19,625 nt of DNA, from contig JAOPZO010000310.1 of NCBI GenBank assembly GCA_025964065.1, positions 1 through 19,625 on the forward strand. The letters are read 5' to 3'. Below are positions 1-6,614 of this stretch, in pieces. The position numbers and the translations under genes were made by a program. The notes under the pieces are model-generated. The model did no database searches. It was not told the DNA's origin and was given only the letters and a program-made list of their open reading frames with translations. Source of the DNA: Solirubrobacterales bacterium (GTDB lineage: Bacteria > Actinomycetota > Thermoleophilia > Solirubrobacterales > Solirubrobacteraceae). Positions within the stretch are counted from its first letter, which is position 1; every line of letters begins with the position of its first letter.

Positions 1-1
1 G

Positions 2-349
2 CTCCGGCTCGACCAGGTCGAGGACCTCCTCGCGATCGAGCAGGCGCCGCGGTCGCTCGACGCGCCCGCGGGGGAGGGGGAGGTCGGCGTGTTCGGGGAC
101 CTGCTCGCCGACCCGCTCGCCGACGACGCCTACGAGCGGGTGCTCGACGGGATCGAGGAGCAGGAGCTGCACGTGCTCCTGCGCGGGCTCTCCGATCGCG
201 AGCGCGCGGTGCTGCGCGCCCGCTACGGGCTCGACGGGGAGCCGGAGACCATGCGCGAGGTCGCCGGCCGGCTCGGGGTGAGCGCCGAGCGGGTGCGCCA
301 GGTGGAGCGCCGGGCGCTCGGCAAGCTCGAATCCGCGTGGAGGGGTTGA
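2..349 (+). CDS. RNA polymerase sigma-70 family factor, C-terminal part (5' end outside window)
   Basis: The frame is open from base 2, so this is the 3' end of a longer gene. The visible part is about 115 codons. Its last half is a sigma region 4: an LSDRERAVLRARYGL-type segment, then a helix-turn-helix (TMREVAGRLGVSAERVRQVERRAL), the part that reads the -35 promoter element. The stretch before it (RSLDAP...GDLLAD) matches the region 3/4 linker of group 1/2 (RpoD/SigA-like) factors rather than ECF factors. Regions 1-3 are outside the window, so primary versus alternative sigma factor cannot be decided. The TGA stop lies inside a TTGACA hexamer that is probably the -35 element of the next gene. 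Confidence 0.9.
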   Translation, partial: LRLDQVEDLLAIEQAPRSLDAPAGEGEVGVFGDLLADPLADDAYERVLDGIEEQELHVLLRGLSDRERAVLRARYGLDGEPETMREVAGRLGVSAERVRQVERRALGKLESAWRG

Positions 350-373
350 CAGGCGCCGCCGGCGACCTAGTAC
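346..373 (+). promoter_or_regulatory. Probable promoter of the Hsp20 gene
   Basis: A perfect TTGACA (346-351) is followed after 16 bases by TAGTAC (368-373), a weaker -10 hexamer that keeps TA and the A at position 5. The gene start is 49 bases further on. The -35 overlaps the stop codon of the sigma-factor gene. No HAIR or CIRCE inverted repeat is visible, so heat regulation is not evident from the DNA. Confidence 0.5.
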
Positions 374-421
374 GAGGGGTGTCGGACCAGAGCTTCAACG
401 ACGAGACAGGAGGTTGCCCCC

Positions 422-850
422 ATGCTGTGGACCGATCCCTTCGAGACCCTGTTCGCCCCGCTCGTCCCCGCGGCCGGCAGGACCGCCGCCTTCCTGCCGC
501 CGGCGGACCTCACGGTGAGCGACGGGGACCTCGTCCTCACCATGGACCTCCCGGGCCTGCGGGTCGAGGACGTCGAGATCGAGCTCGTCTCGGGCCACCT
601 CGTGGTTCGCGGTGAGCGCCGCCGGCCCGGGGCCGGCGAGGGCACGACGCACGCGCACGTCGAGCGGACGTTCGGCCGCTTCGAGCGCCGGGTGAAGGTG
701 CCGGACGGCGTCGACCCGGAGAGCATCACCGCGAGCATGGACGACGGCGTGCTGTCGCTCATCGTCCCGAAGCCCGAGCGGATGAAGCCGCGCACGATCT
801 CCATCAGCGTCGGCGGGAACGCCCGCCGCGAGCTCGAGTCGACGACCTGA
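422..850 (+). CDS. Small heat-shock protein, Hsp20/alpha-crystallin family
   Basis: A 142-residue ATP-independent holdase chaperone that binds unfolding proteins in the cytoplasm. The alpha-crystallin domain spans roughly residues 28-122. It opens with a PPADLTVSDGDLVLTMDLPG strand pattern and closes with the family's G-V-L signature in DDGVLSLIVPKPE. The short tail carries an I-x-I motif (TISIS) used for oligomer assembly. The length is normal for bacterial Hsp20. A strong AGGAGG (408-413) sits 8 bases before the ATG, which fixes the start. It follows the sigma-factor gene by 72 bases but has its own promoter-like sequence. It converges with the next gene, with a hairpin between the two stops. 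Confidence 0.93.
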   Translation: MLWTDPFETLFAPLVPAAGRTAAFLPPADLTVSDGDLVLTMDLPGLRVEDVEIELVSGHLVVRGERRRPGAGEGTTHAHVERTFGRFERRVKVPDGVDPESITASMDDGVLSLIVPKPERMKPRTISISVGGNARRELESTT

Positions 851-865
851 CCGAGCGACCAGGGC

Positions 866-897
866 CTGGCCGGGCTGCCACGGGGCGGCCCGGCCGG
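866..897. terminator. Bidirectional hairpin between convergent genes
   Basis: Bases 866-879 pair with 884-897 around the loop ACGG, giving 14 bp with two G-U pairs. It lies between the Hsp20 stop (850) and the stop of the minus-strand gene (904), so it can serve both. There is no T-tract on either side. Confidence 0.55.
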
Positions 898-903
898 AGG
901 GCC

Positions 904-1326
904 CTACATCGCGGTGTCGCTCGTCCCCGTGCCGGCGGGGCCCTGGCCCGCCGTGCCGTTGCCGGTCGCGCCGACGGGCTGGGCCGGGTTCACGGACGGC
1001 GACGCGGGCGCGACGACGTGCGTGTCGCGCTTGCCGCGCTGCTTCATCGCGGCGAAGCCCGCGCCACCGAGCGCGAGCGCGAGGCCGGCGCCCCGCTTGC
1101 GGCTGGTCGGCTTGGCCTTCTTCGCGGGCCTGCCCGCCTTCTCGATGATCCCGGGCAGGGCCGAGCCGACGGCGCCGAGCACCTTCTTCGCGTTCGACTG
1201 CGGTTCGGGCTTGCGCCGGCGGAGGCCGGGGCCGGGCGTCCTGCGCGGCGTGGCCGCGGCGGGGCCGGGACGTGCGGCGCTGGTCCGGCGCGTCGTCCTG
1301 GGTGGGGTGCTGCGGGTGGGGGCCAA
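904..1326 (-). CDS. Small basic protein with one hydrophobic segment, unknown function
   Basis: A 140-residue protein of no recognised family. Residues 1-45 are rich in Pro, Arg and Thr. Residues 45-65 (SNAKKVLGAVGSALPGIIEKAG) could form an amphipathic helix. A Lys/Arg-rich stretch follows, then a short hydrophobic segment at 79-94 and an Ala/Gly/Pro/Thr-rich tail of low complexity. The start chosen is a TTG with AGGAG (1332-1336) five bases upstream. A longer version starting at GTG 1389 is open but has no ribosome site. Basic N-side and neutral tail suggest membrane anchoring or nucleic-acid/cell-wall association, but this is a guess. It stands alone between the Hsp20 terminator hairpin and the metallophosphoesterase gene upstream on the same strand (91 bases away). 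Confidence 0.6.
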   Translation of the reverse strand: MAPTRSTPPRTTRRTSAARPGPAAATPRRTPGPGLRRRKPEPQSNAKKVLGAVGSALPGIIEKAGRPAKKAKPTSRKRGAGLALALGGAGFAAMKQRGKRDTHVVAPASPSVNPAQPVGATGNGTAGQGPAGTGTSDTAM

Positions 1327-1417
1327 GGGTGCTCCTCTCGTCGCTTTGAGCTGCTCGCCCTCGGCTACCCGACGCGGCGGCGCCGGCACACGGGCGTTCG
1401 TGTGCGGACACCGGCTG

Positions 1418-2206
1418 CTAGTGCAGCGAGGAGGGGACGGAGCGGGTCGCGACGAGGTCGAAGAGCCAGTAGTCCTGGCCCATCACCGGGAGCGAGACGT
1501 TGTAGACCGGGACGCCCTGGATCGTCCCGTGCAGCCGCCCCGCGTGGGCGTGGCCGTGGAGGACGAGGTCCGGGCGGTGCTCGAGCACGGGGGCCGCGAG
1601 CCGCTCGCTGCCCAGGAACGACCAGATCTCCGGGGGCTCGCCGACGAGGGTCTCGCAGGTCGGCGCGTAGTGCATGAGGGCGACGCGGAGGGGACAGGTG
1701 GCGATCTCGTGCAGGCCCGCCTCGAGCGCGGCCACCTCGCGCCCGGTCTCCGCGTGGAGCTCGCGCAGCGAGCGCTCCCCGAAGTCCGGGAGCGTGTGGC
1801 CGCCGAAGCCGCCGACGAAGCCCTTGACGCCCGCGACGCCCACCCGGCACTCGCCGACGATCGCGGTCGGCTGCTCCGTGTCGAGCACGACGACCCCGGC
1901 GTCACGGAGGACCGCCGCGAACTCCGCACCGCGGTCCACGTGGAGGTCGTGATTGCCGAGGACGGTCACCACGGGGACATCGAGCCCCCGGCACGCATCG
2001 GCGACGAACGCGGCCTGGGCGGGCTCGCCGTGGGTCGTCAGGTCGCCTGCGAGCAGGACCACGTCGGCGTCCTCCGCCATCGCCGCGAGGGCGGTCGCCG
2101 CCGCGTCGGCCCGGCTCGCGTCGACGTGCAGGTCGCCGGCCGCGGCGATCCGCACGCTCGGGTGCCCCGCGGGCCCCGCCGACAGGACGCTGGTCGGATG
2201 GTCCAT
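1418..2206 (-). CDS. Metallophosphoesterase (calcineurin-like)
   Basis: A 262-residue dinuclear-metal phosphoesterase. All family blocks are present in order: D-x-H in GDLHVD (D25, H27), GDLTTHG (D55), GNHD (84-87), a lone His in ALMHYAP (H179), and the closing GHAH of HGHAHAG (219-221 metal His). No signal peptide or membrane helix is seen, so it is probably cytoplasmic. The substrate (phosphomonoester, cyclic nucleotide or nucleic acid) cannot be read from the sequence. The ATG at 2206 puts the D-x-H motif in the usual N-terminal position. The purines GGAG lie just upstream, overlapping a TATGGA that could be a weak leaderless -10. The gene is divergent from the nucleotidyltransferase-like gene, with only 42 bases between starts. 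Confidence 0.88.
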   Translation of the reverse strand: MDHPTSVLSAGPAGHPSVRIAAAGDLHVDASRADAAATALAAMAEDADVVLLAGDLTTHGEPAQAAFVADACRGLDVPVVTVLGNHDLHVDRGAEFAAVLRDAGVVVLDTEQPTAIVGECRVGVAGVKGFVGGFGGHTLPDFGERSLRELHAETGREVAALEAGLHEIATCPLRVALMHYAPTCETLVGEPPEIWSFLGSERLAAPVLEHRPDLVLHGHAHAGRLHGTIQGVPVYNVSLPVMGQDYWLFDLVATRSVPSSLH

Positions 2207-2248
2207 GGGCGCTCCATACCCCGGGTGCGCGGGTACGGGATCCCTGCC

Positions 2249-2884
2249 ATGCACGACGACGGCCTGCCCTTCGTCCGGATCGAGGAGACGCTGAAGCGCT
2301 CCGTGGGCGCGCTGCGGGCCGCGGACGTCCCGTTCGGCCTCGCGGGGAGCCTCGCGAGCTGGGCGCGCGGCGGCCCGCCCACCCGCCACGACCTCGACCT
2401 GATCGTCAAGCCGGAGGACGCCGAGCGCGCCCTCGAGGCCTGCGCGCAGGCCGGCATGCGGCCGGAGCACCCGGTGGAGGAGTGGCTCGTGAAGGCCTGG
2501 GACGGCGACGTGCTCGTCGACCTCATCTTCCGGCCGCGCGGGCTCGAGGTGGACGACGCGCTGCTGCGGCGCTGCGAGCCGCTGCACCTGCTCGGCCTCA
2601 CGATCCCGGTGCTCCCGCTCGAGGAGCTGCTCGCGACGAAGCTCCTGGCCCTCGACGAGCACCGGCTCGACTACTCGCCCGTCCTCCAGATCGCACGGGC
2701 GCTCCGGGAGCAGGTCGACTGGAGCGCGCTGCGCACCCGCACGCGCGGCTCCGCGTACGCGGACGCGTTCTTCGCGCTCGTCGACGGGCTCGGGATCACC
2801 ACCGCGCCCGTCGCGCACGTCGGCGCGCAGGTGCGGCTCGTGAACCGGGAGGCGCCGCGCCGCACGCACGAGGACGGGGCGTAG
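2249..2884 (+). CDS. Nucleotidyltransferase-fold protein, substrate unknown
   Basis: A 211-residue protein. Near residues 32-51 it has G-S (AGSLASWARGG) followed by RHDLDLIV, the G-S...D-x-D signature of the polymerase-beta nucleotidyltransferase superfamily. A third acidic residue is plausible in DVLVDLIF. The layout resembles the AbiEii-like and aminoglycoside/lincosamide adenylyltransferase-like proteins, and a two-helix segment (LPLEELLATKLLALDEHR) follows as in those families. No antitoxin-like partner is adjacent, since the neighbours are a divergent phosphoesterase and a downstream VOC gene, so a toxin role is not supported. The ATG at 2249 is the only start near the divergent gene. 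No good Shine-Dalgarno site is seen. Confidence 0.75.
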   Translation: MHDDGLPFVRIEETLKRSVGALRAADVPFGLAGSLASWARGGPPTRHDLDLIVKPEDAERALEACAQAGMRPEHPVEEWLVKAWDGDVLVDLIFRPRGLEVDDALLRRCEPLHLLGLTIPVLPLEELLATKLLALDEHRLDYSPVLQIARALREQVDWSALRTRTRGSAYADAFFALVDGLGITTAPVAHVGAQVRLVNREAPRRTHEDGA

Positions 2885-2887
2885 CAT
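2882..2887 (+). promoter_or_regulatory. Leaderless-type -10 (TAGCAT) of the VOC gene
   Basis: TAGCAT ends 7 bases before the ATG at 2895. Its TAG is also the stop codon of the preceding gene. No purine-rich ribosome site lies between, so translation from a leaderless transcript is the simplest reading. Confidence 0.45.
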
Positions 2888-2894
2888 CGGCGGC

Positions 2895-3329
2895 ATGGAG
2901 CCCCGGATCAGCCTGGTGACGCTCGGCGTCGACGACCTGCCGCGGGCGCGGGGCTTCTACGAGGCGCTGGGGTGGCGCGGGCAGGCGGTCCAGGACACCG
3001 TGTTCTTCCAGGCCGGGGGCCTCGCGCTCGTGCTCTGGAGCCGCGAGCTGCTCGCGGCCGACAGCGGGCTCGAGGCGGCCCCCGCGCCGCACGGGTTCGA
3101 CGGCGTGGTCCTCGCGCAGAACGTGCGCTACCCGGCGGAGGTCGACGCGCTGCTGGCGGCCGCGAAGGACGCGGGCGCCACGGTCACCAAGCCGGCGGGA
3201 AAGACGTTCTACGGCGGGTACGCGGGGACGTTCCTCGACCCGGACGGCCACGCCTGGGAGATCGCCTGGAACCCCGGCTTCACGCTCGCGGAGGACGGGA
3301 CGCTCGTGCTGCCGGACTTCGGCGCATGA
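2895..3329 (+). CDS. VOC family protein (glyoxalase/bleomycin-resistance/dioxygenase fold)
   Basis: A 144-residue single-unit VOC protein with two beta-alpha-beta-beta-beta halves. The first opens with SLVTLGVDDLPRARGFYEALGW. The second ends in FLDPDGHAWEIAWNPGF, with the usual metal Glu in WEI. The N-terminal His/Gln metal ligand seen in true glyoxalase I is not in the expected place (SLVTLGV), so full metal chemistry is doubtful. The substrate is unknown. Start 2895 is supported by the fold beginning at residue 5 and by the TAGCAT box upstream. It follows the nucleotidyltransferase gene by 10 bases and converges with the flavoprotein gene. Confidence 0.88.
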   Translation: MEPRISLVTLGVDDLPRARGFYEALGWRGQAVQDTVFFQAGGLALVLWSRELLAADSGLEAAPAPHGFDGVVLAQNVRYPAEVDALLAAAKDAGATVTKPAGKTFYGGYAGTFLDPDGHAWEIAWNPGFTLAEDGTLVLPDFGA

Positions 3330-3354
3330 CCGCTTCGCCGAAACCCGTATCCCT

Positions 3355-3382
3355 CTCGGATTACATAATCGGCATTATCGAG
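3355..3382. repeat. AT-rich patch with overlapping palindromes
   Basis: This is a rare AT-rich island in the window, lying between two convergent genes. GATTA-CA-TAATC (3359-3370) and ATAAT-CGGC-ATTAT (3365-3378) overlap. Outer CTCG (3355-3358) pairs with CGAG (3379-3382). It could be a weak transcription end for either gene or a protein-binding site. Nothing decides between these. Confidence 0.4.
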
Positions 3383-3424
3383 CGTTGATCCGGGTGCCCG
3401 GCGGCCGGTCGGCGAGGCCCGCGC

Positions 3425-4603
3425 TCAGACCACCTGCGCCGCCGCGTGCCCCGACGCCCAGGCCCACTGGAAGTTGAACCCGCCCAGGTGACCGCTCACG
3501 TCGAGCACCTCGCCGATGAAGTACAGGCCCGGACTCCTCCGCGACTCCATCGTCTTCGACGACACCTCGCGCGTGTCGACGCCCTGCAGCGTGACCTCGG
3601 CGGTCCGGTAGCCCTCCGTGCCGCCCGGCACGACCTGCCACGACCTGAGCTTCCCGGCGATCGCGCGCAGCTCGGCGGCGGCGTACTGCTTCATCGGCTT
3701 CGACGTGAACCACCGCTCGGCCAGCAACGCCGCCATCCTCCGCGTGAAGACGTCCGCGAGCACCGTCTTGAGCTCGCTGTCCGGGCGCGCGATCTGCCGC
3801 TCCCGGAGCCACTCGAGCGCGTCGTGGTCGGGCAGCAGGTCGATCTCCACCACGTCGCCCGGGTTCCAGAACGAGGAGACCTGGAGGATCGCCGGACCAC
3901 TCAGGCCGCGGTGGGTGAACAGGAGGTTCTCGCGGAAGCTGTGGCCGTTGCAGCGGACCACGCAGGCCACGGACGTGCCGGTGAGCTCGGTGCACAGCTC
4001 CTTGAGCCGGTCCGTGATGGTGAACGGCACGAGGCCGGCCCGGGTCTCAAGCACGGTGTGGCCGAACTGCCGGGCGACCTCGTAGCCGAAGCCGGTCGCG
4101 CCGAGCGTCGGGATCGAGAGGCCGCCCGTGGCGACCACGAGCGATTCCGTGACGACCGGCCCGATGCTGGTGCGCAGCCCGTAGCCGGCCTCCGTCCGCT
4201 CGATCCGCTCGACCGAGGTGGACAGCCGCAGGTCGACGCCCGCCTGCTCGCACTCCTCCACGAGCAGGTCGCGGATCTCCCGCGACTTGCCGTCGCAGAA
4301 GAGCTGGCCCAGCTTCTTCTCGTGGTATGGCACGCCGTGCTTGCTCACCAGCGCGACGAAGTCCCAAGGCGTGTAGCGCGCCAGGGCCGACTTGCAGAAG
4401 TGCGGGTTCTGGGAGAAGAAGTTGGCCGGCTCCGCGTGCATGTTCGTGAAGTTGCAGCGGCCGCCGCCCGACATGAGGATCTTCTTCCCGGCCTTGTTGG
4501 CGTGGTCGACGAGCAGCACCCGCCGTCCGCGACCGGCGGCGGTCAGGGCGCACATCAGCCCGGCGGCACCTGCGCCGATGATCACGACGTCGGTGGAGCG
4601 CAC
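3425..4603 (-). CDS. NAD(P)/FAD-dependent oxidoreductase, BaiN/HI0933 (YhiN) family
   Basis: A 392-residue cytoplasmic flavoprotein. The N-terminus has the FAD-binding VVIIGAGAAG (G10, G12, G15) and the family hallmark KAGKKILMSGGGRCNFTN. The C-terminus has the second flavin-contact block, PGLYFIGEVLDVSGHLGGFN. Total length is typical. The family is named after a bile-acid-dehydroxylation reductase, but most members have no proven substrate, so no specific reaction is claimed. The GTG at 4603 is preferred because an AGGA core (4611-4614) sits 7 bases upstream. A TTG at 4630 would add nine residues. TACCTT at 4629-4634 on the minus strand could be its -10. It converges with the VOC gene, and a tiny membrane ORF lies upstream on the same strand. 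Confidence 0.92.
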   Translation of the reverse strand: MRSTDVVIIGAGAAGLMCALTAAGRGRRVLLVDHANKAGKKILMSGGGRCNFTNMHAEPANFFSQNPHFCKSALARYTPWDFVALVSKHGVPYHEKKLGQLFCDGKSREIRDLLVEECEQAGVDLRLSTSVERIERTEAGYGLRTSIGPVVTESLVVATGGLSIPTLGATGFGYEVARQFGHTVLETRAGLVPFTITDRLKELCTELTGTSVACVVRCNGHSFRENLLFTHRGLSGPAILQVSSFWNPGDVVEIDLLPDHDALEWLRERQIARPDSELKTVLADVFTRRMAALLAERWFTSKPMKQYAAAELRAIAGKLRSWQVVPGGTEGYRTAEVTLQGVDTREVSSKTMESRRSPGLYFIGEVLDVSGHLGGFNFQWAWASGHAAAQVV

Positions 4604-4686
4604 GTCACCTTCCTCGAGCACGGTGCACAAGGTATGGCCCCCGGCGGCCGGCGGTGGCCCCCGCAGGCCCAGGCCGAACGGCTCCC

Positions 4687-4839
4687 CTACGCGTCGTCGT
4701 CCTCGTCCGGGCCGCGCCGGCGCTCACGGTGCCGGAGCGTCACGAGCACGAGCGCGAAGGCCATCAGGACGAGCGGCGAGACGCGCTCGATCCAGTCCGT
4801 GACGGACGCGGCGAGGACGAGGGCGGTGTCGGGCGGCAC
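4687..4839 (-). CDS. Possible 50-residue single-pass membrane protein
   Basis: A short ORF from GTG 4839. Residues 4-18 are moderately hydrophobic, residues 20-35 (VSPLVLMAFALVLVTL) would make one membrane helix, then a basic stretch RHRERRR and an acidic tail DEDDDA follow. The positive-then-acidic cytosolic tail is a believable single-pass topology. No Shine-Dalgarno site or TANNNT box lies at the expected distance, and no family is recognised. It sits between the Nudix terminator-like hairpin and the BaiN gene, 83 bases before the latter. The amino-acid pattern favours a real gene, but the start signal does not. Confidence 0.4.
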   Translation of the reverse strand: MPPDTALVLAASVTDWIERVSPLVLMAFALVLVTLRHRERRRGPDEDDDA

Positions 4840-4866
4840 GATGCCGGGGATGATCGCAAGCCGCCC

Positions 4867-4903
4867 GGGTGGGCCGGCGCCGCGTCCCGGCGCCGGCCCA
4901 CCC
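4867..4903 (-). terminator. Perfect 16-bp GC hairpin after the Nudix gene
   Basis: Bases 4867-4882 pair without mismatch with 4888-4903, leaving a 5-base loop (CGTCC). It lies 63 bases past the Nudix stop in the direction of that gene and before the small membrane ORF. There is no T-tract, as is common for actinobacterial-type hairpin terminators. Confidence 0.6.
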
Positions 4904-4965
4904 CTGGGCGGCCAAGCGCGTCCGCCACCCGACGGCGGGCGACCTCTGGCCCGACATCGCGATGC

Positions 4966-5502
4966 TCACGCCCCGCGGCGGAGCGCCCACAGCTGCAGCG
5001 CCGCGAGCGTCGTCGAGTCACGGACGGTCCCGTCGCGCACGAGCGCGTCGAGCTCTGCCGGGGTGTGGGCGTGGACGCTCATCGTGTGCTCGTCCGGCCC
5101 ACGGTCCACCGGCCCCGGCGTGAGCCCCGTCGCGAGGAAGACGTCGTAGCCCTGGGTGCTCGAGCCGACCGCGTGCCAGAGGTGGCCGAGGTGCTCGAAG
5201 CGCTCCGCGGTGAAGCCGGTCTCCTCGCGCAGCTCGAGCGCCGCGAGCGCGGCCGCGTCGCCTTCCGGCTCCCCGTCCCAGCCGCCCTGCGGCAGCTCGA
5301 GCGACCAGGCCGCGACCGGGTGGCGCCACTGCCGGACGAGCTGCACCCGCTCGCCGTCGAAGGCGATGACGGCGGCGAAGTCGGCGCGCTCGACGACCCC
5401 GTAGACGCCGCGGGTGCCGTCGGGGCGGACGAACTCGTCCTCGCGGACGCGCAGGAACGGGTTGGCGTAGGCGATGCGGGAGGACCGGACGTCGAGCGGC
5501 AT
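4966..5502 (-). CDS. Nudix hydrolase, ADP-ribose pyrophosphatase-like
   Basis: A 178-residue enzyme expected to cleave nucleoside-diphosphate-X compounds such as ADP-ribose. The Nudix box lies at about 70-97 (ELPQGGWDGEPEG then LELREETGF). The metal-binding glutamates E90, E93 and E94 are kept, but the Arg of the R-E-U-x-E-E consensus is Leu (L89) and the Glu to its left is one residue out of register. The upstream segment FAAVIAFDGERVQLVRQWRHP is typical of the ADP-ribose/GDP-mannose pyrophosphatase group. The start at 5502 has no ribosome site but has TAGGGT six bases upstream. It is divergent from the phospholipase gene and is followed by a strong hairpin. Confidence 0.87.
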   Translation of the reverse strand: MPLDVRSSRIAYANPFLRVREDEFVRPDGTRGVYGVVERADFAAVIAFDGERVQLVRQWRHPVAAWSLELPQGGWDGEPEGDAAALAALELREETGFTAERFEHLGHLWHAVGSSTQGYDVFLATGLTPGPVDRGPDEHTMSVHAHTPAELDALVRDGTVRDSTTLAALQLWALRRGA

Positions 5503-5508
5503 GCGCGC

Positions 5509-5514
5509 ACCCTA
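5509..5514 (-). promoter_or_regulatory. Leaderless-type -10 (TAGGGT) of the Nudix gene
   Basis: Read on the minus strand, TAGGGT ends 6 bases before the ATG at 5502. No Shine-Dalgarno sequence lies between. Confidence 0.45.
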
Positions 5515-5533
5515 GGCGGGACCGCGGAGCCGA

Positions 5534-5572
5534 GTGTGAGGGCCCTGCCACGTGACGTGAGGAAGTCCTGAG
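5534..5572 (+). promoter_or_regulatory. TGAG-rich upstream region of the phospholipase gene
   Basis: GTGTGAG (5534-5540), GTGAG (5557-5561) and CTGAG (5568-5572) lie in the divergent region. The last two are 11 bases apart and the first two 21 apart, close to two steps of 11. The same heptamer GTGTGAG occurs twice, 11 bases apart, in the putative response-regulator site near 18000. A shared regulator is possible but weakly supported. Confidence 0.25.
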
Positions 5573-5656
5573 AAGGGGCTCAACAACGCACCGGCGATCG
5601 GACAGGCTCACCGCAGCTCGGCACTGCACCCCCTTCCGAAGAGAGGCCCGATCACC

Positions 5657-6544
5657 ATGAACGTCCCGTCCCGTCTCCGCCGCTCCGTCGCCGCCGCCGC
5701 CCTCGCCGCCGCCGGCACGTCGCTGCTCGCCGCGGCTCCCGCCTCCGCCGAGCAGGTCACCTCGCTCAAGCCGTGGAAGGCGACGAACGCCTACCTCGTG
5801 ACCGCGGACCTCGACGGCCGGACCCAGCCGCGGCTGAACCCCGTGGCGCGCGTGAACCACGTGAAGCGGGGCCAGTGGGTCCGGGTGACCTGCCAGACGC
5901 GCGGCCAGGCCGCCTACGGCTCGACGCTGTGGATCAAGACCGGCGGGCTCTACGTCCCGGACAAGTTCATCAAGACCTACACGGACGGCCCGATCGCGGG
6001 CGTCCCGCGCTGCGGGAGCAGCACCGAGCCGCAGGTCCCGACGCCGCAGACGTCGCCGGTGCCGAGCGGCCCGAGCCGCGCGCAGCTCGCCGCCGCCGTG
6101 AACGCGGTCGCCTTCGAGCGCGTGTACGGCTCGAACTTCGCCCGCTACCACGAGCTCTACCCCGGCAGGGCCGGCGTCCGCGACATCGACTGGGCCAACA
6201 ACGGCTGCAGCGTCCCGCAGGCGATCCTGAACGCCGGCCGCGTCCCGCTGCCCGCCACGATCACGATCAGCCGCCTGCTCGGCTACTACTCCGGCGTCTT
6301 CGAGAAGTCCTGCGACCGTCACGACTTCGGCTACCGCAACTACGGCAGCGACAACTCGGCGAACCTGCAGCTCGACCCGTCGCTCGGCCGCAAGACCGCG
6401 ATCGACGCCCGCTTCCACGCGAACATGCGCTACCAGTGCCAGGCCCGCTTCAACAAGTACAACCCCGCGCGGTACCTCTGCTACACGGCCGCCCAGAAGT
6501 TCTTCGAGGCCGTGACGCTCGGCGGCGGGCCGAAGTTCTTCTGA
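5657..6544 (+). CDS. Secreted phospholipase A2 (prokaryotic type) with N-terminal SH3-like region
   Basis: A 295-residue exported enzyme that releases the sn-2 fatty acid from phospholipids. A Sec signal peptide covers residues 1-31 (basic MNVPSRLRR, Ala-rich core, cleavage after ASA). Residues 40-115 look like a small beta domain (SH3b-like) with Cys79 and Cys119. A Pro/Ser/Thr linker at 121-142 follows. The catalytic domain has CDRHDFGYRNYG (219-230), with the His222-Asp223 pair of Streptomyces phospholipase A2, plus Asp250 and four Cys (184, 219, 261, 275) fitting the two disulfides of that family. Streptomyces enzymes lack the N-terminal domain, so this is an extended form. AGAGG upstream serves as ribosome site. 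It is divergent from the Nudix gene. Confidence 0.88.
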   Translation: MNVPSRLRRSVAAAALAAAGTSLLAAAPASAEQVTSLKPWKATNAYLVTADLDGRTQPRLNPVARVNHVKRGQWVRVTCQTRGQAAYGSTLWIKTGGLYVPDKFIKTYTDGPIAGVPRCGSSTEPQVPTPQTSPVPSGPSRAQLAAAVNAVAFERVYGSNFARYHELYPGRAGVRDIDWANNGCSVPQAILNAGRVPLPATITISRLLGYYSGVFEKSCDRHDFGYRNYGSDNSANLQLDPSLGRKTAIDARFHANMRYQCQARFNKYNPARYLCYTAAQKFFEAVTLGGGPKFF

Positions 6545-6569
6545 GCCACCCCGCCGCACCGCGGCACCC

Positions 6570-6598
6570 GGGCCCGGTCGCGCGTCGTGACCGGGCCC
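6570..6598 (+). terminator. Hairpin terminator after the phospholipase gene
   Basis: GGGCCCGGTC (6570-6579) pairs perfectly with GACCGGGCCC (6589-6598). Three more pairs (one G-U) can form in the loop. It starts 25 bases after the stop codon. No T-tract is present. Confidence 0.6.
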
Positions 6599-6614
6599 CG
6601 GTGCGTCCTGGACC

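Noticed and set aside
395..1411. Long minus-strand open frame of 338 codons
   Set aside because: It is an antisense shadow over Hsp20 and another frame of the small basic protein. Its translation is Arg/Ala/Pro low-complexity text with no family pattern, as expected from GC-rich third positions.
2249..2884. Reading the nucleotidyltransferase-fold gene as the toxin of a toxin-antitoxin pair
   Set aside because: There is no small partner gene on the same strand next to it. The neighbours are a phosphoesterase on the other strand and a VOC gene.
3326..3388. 20-codon ORF starting in the ATGA overlap with the VOC stop
   Set aside because: The overlap is tempting, but the ORF is very short, ends in the AT-rich patch, and has no ribosome site or recognisable content.
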